Source: Streptomyces noursei ATCC 11455 (GTDB taxonomy: Bacteria; Actinomycetota; Actinomycetes; Streptomycetales; Streptomycetaceae). From it: a stretch of DNA of 64,000 nucleotides. The stretch spans positions 6,138,001 to 6,202,000 of the forward strand of contig NZ_CP011533.1 of assembly GCF_001704275.1 (NCBI RefSeq), given 5' to 3'. A program made the translations under genes and the position numbers. Under the pieces are notes generated by a model. It saw nothing but the letters and a program-made list of their open reading frames with translations, was not told where the DNA came from and made no database searches. Shown piece after piece: positions 57,972 through 64,000 of this stretch; the first letter of the stretch is position 1; each line of letters starts with the position of its first letter.

Positions 57972-58002
57972 CTCCCGGTGGGGTGGAAATCCCCGCCGGG
58001 AG
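57972..58002 (+). terminator. Hairpin between the LCP gene and rsfS
   Basis: A 12-bp stem with one T-G pair (57972-57983 with 57991-58002) and a 7-nt loop lies 43 bp after the LCP stop. It may partly separate rsfS from nadD-LCP. Confidence 0.7.
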
Positions 58003-58136
58003 TGTCGGTGGTCCGTGAGACCCTTGAGGGGTACCTGACCGCCGATCCGGCCGCCCAGGACTGCCGGTGCGCCACTGCTGTGCCGCGCGTCCTGCGTCCC
58101 GGCCGGAGCGGCCCCCCCCGACCCGGAAAGCCGCTT

Positions 58137-58571
58137 GTGACCGCCACGGACCGCTCCATCGAGCTCATCAACGCCGCCGCCCTGGCGGCGGCCGACAAGC
58201 TCGCGCACGACATCATCGCGTACGACGTCAGCGACGTCCTCTCGATCACCGACGCCTTCCTGCTGGCCTCCGCGCCCAGCGACCGCCAGGTCAAGGCGAT
58301 CGTCGACGAGATCGAGGAACGCCTCAACAAGGACCTCGGCGCCAAGCCGGTCCGGCGCGAGGGCGACCGCGAGGCCCGCTGGGTGCTCCTCGACTACGTC
58401 GACATCGTCGTCCACGTCCAGCACAGCGAGGAGCGGGTGTTCTACGCCCTGGAGCGCCTGTGGAAGGACTGCCCGGAGATCGACCTCCCCGAGGAGGCCA
58501 AGGCCACCCGCGGCAAGGCAGCGGAGCACGCCCGGACCACCGGAGGCGACGCGGACGGAGACCTGCGCTGA
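58137..58571 (+). CDS. rsfS: Ribosomal silencing factor RsfS (Iojap family)
   Basis: A 144-residue protein that binds L14 on the large subunit and blocks subunit joining during slow growth. The core VTDAF-type segment reads SITDAFLLASAPSDRQVKAI, followed by GDREARWVLLDYVDIVVHVQ, diagnostic of the family. The Glu/Ala/Asp-rich tail is short. GTG 58137 has GGAAAG about 8 nt upstream. Its stop overlaps the CTG start of the next gene (CTGA), giving translational coupling. Confidence 0.95.
   Translation: MTATDRSIELINAAALAAADKLAHDIIAYDVSDVLSITDAFLLASAPSDRQVKAIVDEIEERLNKDLGAKPVRREGDREARWVLLDYVDIVVHVQHSEERVFYALERLWKDCPEIDLPEEAKATRGKAAEHARTTGGDADGDLR
58557..58560 (+). promoter_or_regulatory. Ribosome binding site for the CTG-started phosphatase gene
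   Basis: GGAG here is 7 nt before CTG 58568. No ATG, GTG or TTG occurs in frame between this site and the catalytic RHG codons, which supports the CTG. Confidence 0.6.
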
Positions 58572-59221
58572 ACGGCAGCAAAGGTGGTCGGGGCCGCCGT
58601 GTCGTCCTGTGGCGGCACGGCCAGACGGCCTGGAATCTTGAGCGCCGCTTCCAGGGCTCGACCGACATCGAGCTGACCGAGACCGGTCTCGCCCAGGCCC
58701 GCCGGGCCGCCCGTCTACTGGCCGCGCTGCGGCCGGACGCCATCATCGCGTCCGACCTGCGCCGGGCCATGGCGACGGCGGCCGAGCTGGCCGCTCTGAC
58801 GCGACTGGACGTCTCCCACGACGCCGCACTGCGGGAGACCTATGCGGGCGCCTGGCAGGGCCTGACGCACGACGAGATCCTCGCCCGGTACGGCGAGGAG
58901 TACACCGCGTGGAAGCGCGGTGAGCCGGTGCGCCGCGGTGGCGGCGAACTGGAGACCGAGGTCGCCGACCGGGCCGCCCCGGTCGTCCTGCACCACGCCG
59001 ACAAGCTGCCCGACGACGGCACACTGGTCGTCGTCAGCCACGGCGGCACCATCCGCACCACCATCGGGCGGCTGCTCGGCCTGGAGGCCCACCACTGGGA
59101 GGGCCTGGGCGGTCTGTCGAACTGCTGCTGGTCCGTGCTGGGCGAGGGCGCACGCGGCTGGCGACTGCTGGAGCACAACGCCGGCACCCTGCCGGAGCCG
59201 GTGCTCGGCGACGACGACTGA
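58568..59221 (+). CDS. Histidine phosphatase (phosphoglycerate mutase-like), CTG start
   Basis: A 217-residue histidine phosphatase with catalytic RHGQTAWN (His about residue 17), DIELTETGLAQARRAA, Glu-containing LRETYAGAWQG and the second His in VVVSHGGTIR. Metabolic specificity is unknown; PGM activity is not implied. The only sensible start is CTG 58568, overlapping the rsfS stop as CTGA: no ATG, GTG or TTG lies between it and RHG, and the upstream extension of the frame is a mirror of rsfS. A short 6-bp hairpin follows at 59222-59238. Confidence 0.92.
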   Translation: MNGSKGGRGRRVVLWRHGQTAWNLERRFQGSTDIELTETGLAQARRAARLLAALRPDAIIASDLRRAMATAAELAALTRLDVSHDAALRETYAGAWQGLTHDEILARYGEEYTAWKRGEPVRRGGGELETEVADRAAPVVLHHADKLPDDGTLVVVSHGGTIRTTIGRLLGLEAHHWEGLGGLSNCCWSVLGEGARGWRLLEHNAGTLPEPVLGDDD

Positions 59222-59335
59222 GCCCCCGGAGCGGGGGCGCCCGGACCGGATTTCACATCTGGGCAGGTCGCAGGCTAAAGTTCATCTTGTTCGCGGCGCC
59301 GCCGGGGGAAACCCCGGAGGAACGGAACAAGACCC

Positions 59336-59408
59336 GGGGCTATAGCTCAGTTGGTAGAGCGCCTGCATGGCATGCAGGAGGTCAGGAGTTCAATTCTCCT
59401 TAGCTCCA
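59336..59408 (+). tRNA. tRNA-Ala (anticodon GGC), copy 1
   Basis: The 73-nt cloverleaf has acceptor GGGGCTA/TAGCTCC with one G-T pair, D arm AGCTCAGTTGGTAGAGC, anticodon stem CCTGC/GCAGG with loop ATGGCAT (GGC), and T arm GAGTTCAATTCTC. CCA is not encoded. A -10-like TAAAGT at 59276-59281 with TTTCAC 19 bp upstream is the likely promoter. The sequence is identical to copy 2 at 62527-62599. Confidence 0.95.
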
Positions 59409-60222
59409 CAACCCGGAAGATCCCCACCTCCTCAAGAGGTGGGGATCTTTGCGTTGCGGCCGGATGCGATGCCGCGGCCCGGTCGCACCGGCGCGCGGCC
59501 TGACGTCACGCCGGAAGTCCCCCACCGTCTACGGGGCTGTGGGGTACGTCACCCTACGGGGGTGCACGGCTCTTCGCGCCTGGTCCCGCCGCCCTCCCGC
59601 CTCCGCCGCCCCCGCCTTCGCCCACGCTGCCGTCCCGGCTCCGCGCGGTCCTCGGAGGCGGGCCGTGGACGGGCGGGCAGTCGAGGAGCCGCCGGCCGCT
59701 CGCGGGCGCGCATACTCCGCGCCGGCCCGCACCGGCCGGGAGATCGGGGGGCTCCGCGGCGGGCCCGTCGACGTGCGGTGCCGCCCGTGGGCGCCGCGGA
59801 GTTGGGCTGCCGGCATCGGGAACTCCCCGTCATGGCCACGGGGCGGGCCGCGACATGGGGCCTCGCGAACAGCCACCACAAGGGCGTCGTGGACGGGGTC
59901 GGGCTGCGGGCGGGCGCGGGTGGGGAGGGCGCCGCGGGGGAGGCGTGGGGGAGGCGTGGGCGTGCCCGGACTGGTGCTGTCGGTCGGGAGGTTGGGGCCG
60001 TGGGTGGTCCCGTCGGCAAGCTCGCCTTTCGGGATGTTCTTCCCCGATCGTCGGGCGGCGGAGGACGCGGGCGGGGTGTCAAGAGTGCCGCGGGGGAGTG
60101 TTCTCGCGCCGGCCGGCGCGGCGGCGCCCGGTGGGGTGGCCGGGCTGCTCCGTGGGCGGACCTGACCTGGTGGTCGGTCCGTGGCAGAATCGGACGGCGC
60201 CGCCAGGGGAGGAGAGATCGCG
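59409..60222. other. Long gap after tRNA-Ala copy 1, no convincing gene
   Basis: After the tRNA terminator (59417-59449), about 770 bp of Gly/Arg/Pro-biased frames remain on both strands, none with a good ribosome site or family features. One plus-strand frame ending at 60165 has a slightly protein-like last 65 codons (VLSVGRLGPWVVPSASSPFG), but I would not call it a gene. The end of the gap carries the promoter region and GGGGAGGAGAG ribosome site of the zinc-ribbon gene. Confidence 0.45.
59417..59452 (+). terminator. Intrinsic terminator of tRNA-Ala copy 1
   Basis: A perfect 14-bp stem (59417-59430 with 59436-59449) ends in ATCTT followed by T and G, only 8 bp past the tRNA. Confidence 0.88.
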
Positions 60223-60399
60223 ATGCCCACGTGCATCCATGGGGAGGTCGACGACCTGCTCGGCCCGCCCGCCGCGTGCGCAACCGGGGGCGTGGCTTTC
60301 CAGTGCCCTTCGTGCGGTTCCTCCCATGTCGCACAGGTGCTGGGCGACAACGGCGGTGTTTCCTTCGTCTGTACGGCCTGCGGCCACAGTTGGAGCTGA
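60223..60399 (+). CDS. Small zinc-ribbon protein, 58 residues
   Basis: The frame from ATG 60223 has GGGGAGGAGAG just upstream. It encodes MPTCIHGEVDDLLGPPAACA and a zinc ribbon with paired cysteines CPSC (about 28-31) and CTAC (about 50-53), ending CGHSWS. GC content is lower than in neighbours. Such proteins may bind metal, nucleic acid or a protein partner; the function is unknown. A second CxxC-type gene starts 3 bp later, so the two are one unit. Confidence 0.7.
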   Translation: MPTCIHGEVDDLLGPPAACATGGVAFQCPSCGSSHVAQVLGDNGGVSFVCTACGHSWS

Positions 60400-60402
60400 T
60401 GG

Positions 60403-60636
60403 ATGGGCGCCCACAGCAGGAAGTGCGACTGGTGCGGCAGCGGCACGCCGATCGTCCGCGACATGGAACCGGTCAACGCCGACTACCAGTACTGGTGCGA
60501 GGAATGCGCGCGCGCCCTGGTCATAAAGGGCGACCCCATCGAGACCTACCGCGAGCTCGAGGGGGAGCCGATCTACGGCCGGCTGCTCGACGAGCACTGC
60601 ACGCTGAAACGGTTCTATTCCTTCGCCACGGCCTGA
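60403..60636 (+). CDS. Small protein with two CxxC pairs, 77 residues
   Basis: ATG 60403 opens MGAHSRKCDWCGSGTPIVRD, then CEEC at about residues 32-35, giving a likely four-Cys zinc site. The helical RALVIKGDPIETYRELEGEP region and a YGRLLDEHCTLKRFY end follow. It lies 3 bp after the preceding zinc-ribbon gene and probably shares its mRNA. No family is recognised. Its lower GC than the surroundings is a possible sign of different selection or recent arrival. Confidence 0.65.
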   Translation: MGAHSRKCDWCGSGTPIVRDMEPVNADYQYWCEECARALVIKGDPIETYRELEGEPIYGRLLDEHCTLKRFYSFATA

Positions 60637-60972
60637 GTTGGGGGTCCCCGGGTGAGACCGGGGCGGTCCCGAATCTCGCCAAGCGGTCATCTTTCGAGCC
60701 GTGTTGGGCGATTGCGAGCACTTTCGATCGTTTCCGGTAACCCGGAACTCCCGCGGAACGGCGGGGCGTTCACGCCTCGGAACCGCTGCCGGAACGGCCG
60801 ACGGCGGGACCGCGACAGCACGCCGGAGGCGGCGGCGCGACGGGGGCGGACATGACGGCGGTCGGCGGCGCACGAGCGACGACGGTGACGATCACGGGGA
60901 CGACGACGAGGACGACCACGGGCGGCGCGGCCCGGAGGGATCGGGCGGGGACCCTGACCCATCGGGCAGACC
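60637..60972. other. Gap between the zinc-ribbon pair and the converging transferase gene
   Basis: This 336-bp stretch contains a weak 6-bp hairpin (60646-60651 with 60658-60663), a relatively AT-rich patch (60680-60735), and Asp/Gly/His- or Thr-coding repeats (60880-60925, GACGACG-type) without a clear gene. A 91-codon GTG frame at 60701 ends in an acidic tract; I judge it unlikely. Confidence 0.4.
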
Positions 60973-62310
60973 CTAGGTCGTGGACGCGGAGTCCGGCGCG
61001 GGCGCGGATATCGCGGTGGCCCCGGCCGGTCGACGGAGCCGGGCCGCGGTCAGTGCCAGCAGCGTGAGCCCGGCCAGCGGATAGACCGCGGAGAGCAGCA
61101 TCTGCCCGGCGTTCTGGTGCAGTTCCTCGTGCTGGTGCCAGCGGTGTGGCACCCACCACAGTGCGAACGAGCAGAACAGCAGCCCCACCACCCCGGTCAC
61201 CGCCCACCAGCGGCGGGCCGCGGCCCCGGGGCGCCGCAGCGCCTCGGAGCCCAGCAGGATCAGCATCGGGACGCTCCACACCCAGTGGTGCGACCAGGAG
61301 ATCGGGCTGATCAGCAGGGCGGTGGCCGCGCAGGTCAGGGTCGCCCAGGCGCGCTCGCCGCGCAGCAGTGCCGCGGCGGCCAGCGCCAGCCCGGCGGCGG
61401 TCGCCACGGTGGCCAGGACGAGCCAGGCGGTGCCGGGGTCGTGGGTGTGCAGCAGGCGGGCCAGGACGCCGCGGAGCGACTGGTTCGCGGTGATCTCCAC
61501 CTCGCCGACCCGGTCGGCGGCGAACACGATCTCGGTCCAGAAGCGATGCGAGTCGCGCGGTAGCACGATCGCGGAGAGGAGGGCGGTGGCGCCGAATGTG
61601 CCGGTGGCGACGGCGGCCTGCCGGAGCCAGGGGTTCCAGGCGGCGCGCCAGCCGGCGCCGGAGCGCAGCCGTCGGATGGCGTGGACCGCGCCCGCCAGCG
61701 CGAGGAAGACGGCGAACAGCGCCGGGGTCAGCTTGATGCCGGCCGCGATGCCGATGCCGATACCAGCCCAGCGGTTGGTGTCCCGACGGGTCAGGTCCCA
61801 CAGCACCAGCACGGCGAGCAGCAGGTTGATCTGGCCGTAGCGCAGCGTCGTCCAGACCGGCTCGCACCACACCAGCAGGGCGGAGAGCGCCAGTGTCGCG
61901 GCGAGCGGGGGCATCCGCCGGGGCCGGCCGACCAGGCGGAGGGACAGGTGGACGACGGCGACGAGCAGGACGAGGTTCCCGGCCGTGGCCAGGGTGCGCA
62001 TCACCGGGACGCCGAAGAAGGTGAGCGGGACGAACAGCAGCGCGGCGAAGGGGGGATAGGTGTTGGGCAGCCGTGCGGAGGTGGCCACCATGTCGTAGAG
62101 GTCCTTGCCGGCGCGGGCGGTCTCGCCCTCGGCGCGGTAGACCATCAGGTCCACCATCGAGACGTGCGCCAGCCGCTGTGCGATCCAGAAGGCGGTGAAG
62201 GACACCAGGCAGGCCAGCGCCGCCGCGCACACCGGGTGGCGGCGGATCACGCCCGCGCCGGGGCGTGGGCCGCGAGGCTCGGTGGGCCGGTGTGGATCCA
62301 GCGCGGTCAC
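60973..62310 (-). CDS. GT87-type polyprenol-phosphate-mannose-dependent mannosyltransferase (DUF2029 family)
   Basis: A 445-residue polytopic GT-C glycosyltransferase with about ten hydrophobic segments. An early VDLMVYRAEGETARAGKDLY loop and NTYPPFAALLFVPL are typical of the family, and GQINLLLAVLVLWDL and ISWSHHWVWSVPMLI are also family-like. In actinobacteria such enzymes add alpha-1,2 mannose to lipoglycans. The substrate here is unknown. GTG 62310 (MTALDPHRPTEP) has GGGGAG 9 nt upstream; the longer open frame is not coding-like. The C-terminus is disordered. Confidence 0.85.
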   Translation of the reverse strand: MTALDPHRPTEPRGPRPGAGVIRRHPVCAAALACLVSFTAFWIAQRLAHVSMVDLMVYRAEGETARAGKDLYDMVATSARLPNTYPPFAALLFVPLTFFGVPVMRTLATAGNLVLLVAVVHLSLRLVGRPRRMPPLAATLALSALLVWCEPVWTTLRYGQINLLLAVLVLWDLTRRDTNRWAGIGIGIAAGIKLTPALFAVFLALAGAVHAIRRLRSGAGWRAAWNPWLRQAAVATGTFGATALLSAIVLPRDSHRFWTEIVFAADRVGEVEITANQSLRGVLARLLHTHDPGTAWLVLATVATAAGLALAAAALLRGERAWATLTCAATALLISPISWSHHWVWSVPMLILLGSEALRRPGAAARRWWAVTGVVGLLFCSFALWWVPHRWHQHEELHQNAGQMLLSAVYPLAGLTLLALTAARLRRPAGATAISAPAPDSASTT

Positions 62311-62526
62311 GGCGTACGGCTCCCCAGGGACGAATCGGGCACGGCCTGCCGACAGTACCTCGGGCCCCGCCGGAGGGCCCGAGGGGGCGCCGCGGCCCGA
62401 AGGGCCTCGTCCAGGGGTGGTGGTCGGGCGACGGGAGGGCGATTTGGCAGAAGGCCGGGGGGTCCGTGTAATGTAGGCGATGCCGCAGCGGGGAGCCGGA
62501 AGGAAACCGCAGCGGAGACAAGACCT

Positions 62527-62599
62527 GGGGCTATAGCTCAGTTGGTAGAGCGCCTGCATGGCATGCAGGAGGTCAGGAGTTCAATTCTCCTTAGCTCCA
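62527..62599 (+). tRNA. tRNA-Ala (anticodon GGC), copy 2
   Basis: The 73-nt sequence is identical to copy 1. The upstream 10 bp also match closely (AAGACCTGGGG versus AAGACCCGGGG). A TAATGT at 62469-62474 with TTGGCA about 19 bp upstream is a probable promoter, so the gene is transcribed independently. CCA is not encoded. Confidence 0.95.
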
Positions 62600-62945
62600 C
62601 AGAAGACAGAGTGGGCCGTCCGTCAAGGGCGGCCCACTCTGTTGTGCGTTCCGGGGCGGCGGGTTCGCGGTGCGCAGATCTTCCTGGGTTGCCCTGATAT
62701 TCGGTCAACAGCCTGTCTGATGTGGCCAGTTGAGTGCTCTCTTCGTGACTGGTTCTGTCCGTTCCTTGTGGTTCCTTGGGCTCTTCTTGGTGATCGCATG
62801 ACCCTGACATGAACGGTTCACCGAAAGAGTGGCGAATCGCGTGAGCGTCACATCCGACGCATTCACCGCTGATGAGGTGTCGCGCACCGGCGCACCGGCG
62901 CGGCGTCACCCCGCAGCGCACCGCATCGCCACAGCAGGGGGTTAC
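62600..62945 (+). other. Region between tRNA-Ala copy 2 and the S53 protease gene
   Basis: The 346-bp spacer contains the tRNA terminator, then unusually AT-rich, T-rich DNA for this genome (about 62685-62870), including a direct repeat of GTTCCTTG (62760-62767 and 62769-62776). This looks like a regulated promoter region for the secreted protease. No coding frame is convincing. Confidence 0.45.
62606..62642 (+). terminator. Terminator of tRNA-Ala copy 2
   Basis: A 13-bp stem (62606-62618 with 62630-62642) lies 6 bp past the tRNA; its sequence differs from that of the copy 1 terminator. Confidence 0.82.
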
Positions 62946-64000
62946 ATGAGAGCAAGCCGCACCAGATCACTGCGCGCCCGCGCGGGTCTGGCCTGGGCAG
63001 CGGCGCTGCCGCTGGTCGCCGGAGCGCTCGCGCTCGGTGCACCGGCCGCCGACGCCGCGGGCCACGACGGGGGTCGGCACGCACTGCAGGGCACCAAGCC
63101 GCGATGGGCCACCGAGCAGGCCGACCAGGGCTCCACCGCCGGTTCCACCGCGGTCAACGCCCGGGTCTACCTGGCCGGCCGGGACGCCAAGGGCCTCGCG
63201 GACTACGCCAAGGCCGTCGCCGACCCGCACTCCGCCGCGTACGGGAAGTACCTGAGCCCGGCCCAGGTGGGTGCCCGCTACGGTGCCACCCAGGACCAGA
63301 TAGCCAGGGTGACCGCCTGGCTGAAGAAGTCCGGCCTGACGGTCACCGGCACCACCGACCGCTACGTCACGGTCACCGGCGAGGCGGCAGCCGCCGAGCG
63401 GGCCTTCGCCACCGACCTGCACAACTACCGCAAGAACGGCCACACCTACCACGCGCCGTCGGCCACCGCCTCCGCGCCCGCGTCCGTCTCCGACGCGGTC
63501 CTGACGGTCACCGGCCTGGACAACGCGCCCCGGCTGGCCCGGCACCACTCCGCCGAACTGCCGCCGCCGTCCCCCGTCTTCCGCAACTCCGGGCCGTTCT
63601 CCACGTACTACGGGTCGCGGACCAACGAGAGCCTGCCGTCGGCCTACGGGGGCAAGGCGCCGTACGCGATCAAGGGCTACACCGGCAAGCAGCTGCGCGC
63701 CGCCTACGGGGCGAAGAAGTGGACCGGCAAGGGCGTCACCGTCGCGATCACCGACGCCTACGCCTCGCCGACCATCGCCAAGGACGCGGACACCTACGCC
63801 GCCCGTAACGGCGACCCCCGCTACCGCAAGGGTCAGCTCTCGCAGGTCCTGCCGAAGGGCTACACGCACATCGACGACTGCAAGGCGGCCGGCTGGTACG
63901 GCGAGGAGACCCTCGACGTCGAGGCCGTCCACGCGGTCGCCCCCGACGCGGGCATCGTCTACGTCGGCGCCGCCTCCTGCAACGACGACGACCTGATGGA
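62946..64000 (+). CDS. Secreted S53 (sedolisin/kumamolisin-type) serine carboxyl peptidase, 5' part
   Basis: ATG 62946 (AGGGGG 5 nt upstream) opens an exported proenzyme cut off at the window end after 351 codons. A signal peptide (about residues 1-37, ending ADAAG) is followed by a pro-kumamolisin activation domain (about 45-185: YLAGRDAKGLADYAKAVADP, YGKYLSPAQVGARYG, VTVTGEAAAAERAF) and the start of the peptidase domain (WTGKGVTVAITDAYASPTIA). The catalytic E-x3-D is visible in YGEETLDVEAVHAVAPDA; the Ser lies beyond the window. It degrades proteins outside the cell at acidic pH. Confidence 0.93.
   Translation, partial: MRASRTRSLRARAGLAWAAALPLVAGALALGAPAADAAGHDGGRHALQGTKPRWATEQADQGSTAGSTAVNARVYLAGRDAKGLADYAKAVADPHSAAYGKYLSPAQVGARYGATQDQIARVTAWLKKSGLTVTGTTDRYVTVTGEAAAAERAFATDLHNYRKNGHTYHAPSATASAPASVSDAVLTVTGLDNAPRLARHHSAELPPPSPVFRNSGPFSTYYGSRTNESLPSAYGGKAPYAIKGYTGKQLRAAYGAKKWTGKGVTVAITDAYASPTIAKDADTYAARNGDPRYRKGQLSQVLPKGYTHIDDCKAAGWYGEETLDVEAVHAVAPDAGIVYVGAASCNDDDLM

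Noticed and set aside
60701..60976. A 91-codon frame ending in an acidic Asp/His/Gly tract
   Set aside because: No ribosome site and low-complexity composition; adjacent frames are equally open, so it is not distinguishable from chance.
59336..62599. Integrative element between the tRNA-Ala copies
   Set aside because: Both tRNAs are complete with their own promoter and terminator, and no integrase, relaxase or excisionase gene lies between them.

Overview
The window is high-GC actinobacterial chromosome. The GC content, strong G/C third-position bias, GTG starts and gene order (tig-clpP1-clpP2-clpX, valS-folC-ndk, mreBCD-mrdA-rodA, rne-rplU-rpmA-obgE, proB-proA, nadD-LCP-rsfS) point to Streptomyces or a close relative, in its conserved core arm. 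I see no integrase, transposase, CRISPR array or large biosynthetic cluster. Most long reading frames opposite the real genes are GC-bias mirror frames and are left out.

Layout. 1-5.9 kb: the start of sodF (minus) with a Nur-like operator, then three paralogous amino-acid permeases (minus) around bioY. 6-12.2 kb: rpiB, a Nei/Fpg glycosylase, an Eis-like acetyltransferase, a SpoIIE-type phosphatase, a Kef-type antiporter, a 64-residue membrane protein and an ArsC-like protein. 12.9-13.3 kb: divergent tRNA-Gly and tRNA-Pro. 13.4-18 kb: trigger factor and the ClpP1/ClpP2/ClpX module, with a ClgR-like operator before clpP1. 18-27.4 kb: a Q/P/Y-rich membrane protein, valS, a polytopic membrane protein, a class B PBP, folC, a DUF4233 protein and ndk. 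27.5-34 kb: the mreB-mreC-mreD-mrdA-rodA cell-wall cluster. 34-39.5 kb: a small ATPase-fold protein, a CYTH-CHAD protein, a B12/radical-SAM protein and its DUF2344 partner. 39.7-46 kb: a 1259-residue RNase E/G, rplU, rpmA and obgE. 46-52 kb: a TagF-like glycerophosphotransferase, proB, a small conserved protein and proA. 52-59.2 kb: two membrane proteins of the SCO2584/SCO2583 type, an M48 protease, two tiny membrane proteins, nadD, a degenerate LCP protein, rsfS and a histidine phosphatase. 59.3-64 kb: two identical tRNA-Ala(GGC) genes bracketing two zinc-ribbon proteins and a GT87-type transferase, then the start of a secreted S53 protease.

Functionally there are two main themes. One is envelope and sporulation-type wall synthesis: MreBCD, PBP2, RodA, an extra PBP, the glycerophosphotransferase, the SCO2583/SCO2584 pair and the LCP protein. 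The other is protein and RNA quality control: trigger factor, Clp, RNase E/G, ObgE, RsfS and L21/L27. The most notable signals are several probable non-canonical start codons (CTG at 38663 and 58568, possibly ATC at 11235), about ten genes with a -10 hexamer 6-9 nt before the start codon (predicted leaderless mRNAs), an LCP domain lacking its catalytic arginines, a REP-like element apparently inserted in frame in an ATPase-fold gene, and three 11-bp-phased repeats before the antiporter gene. No clearly undescribed large system is visible.
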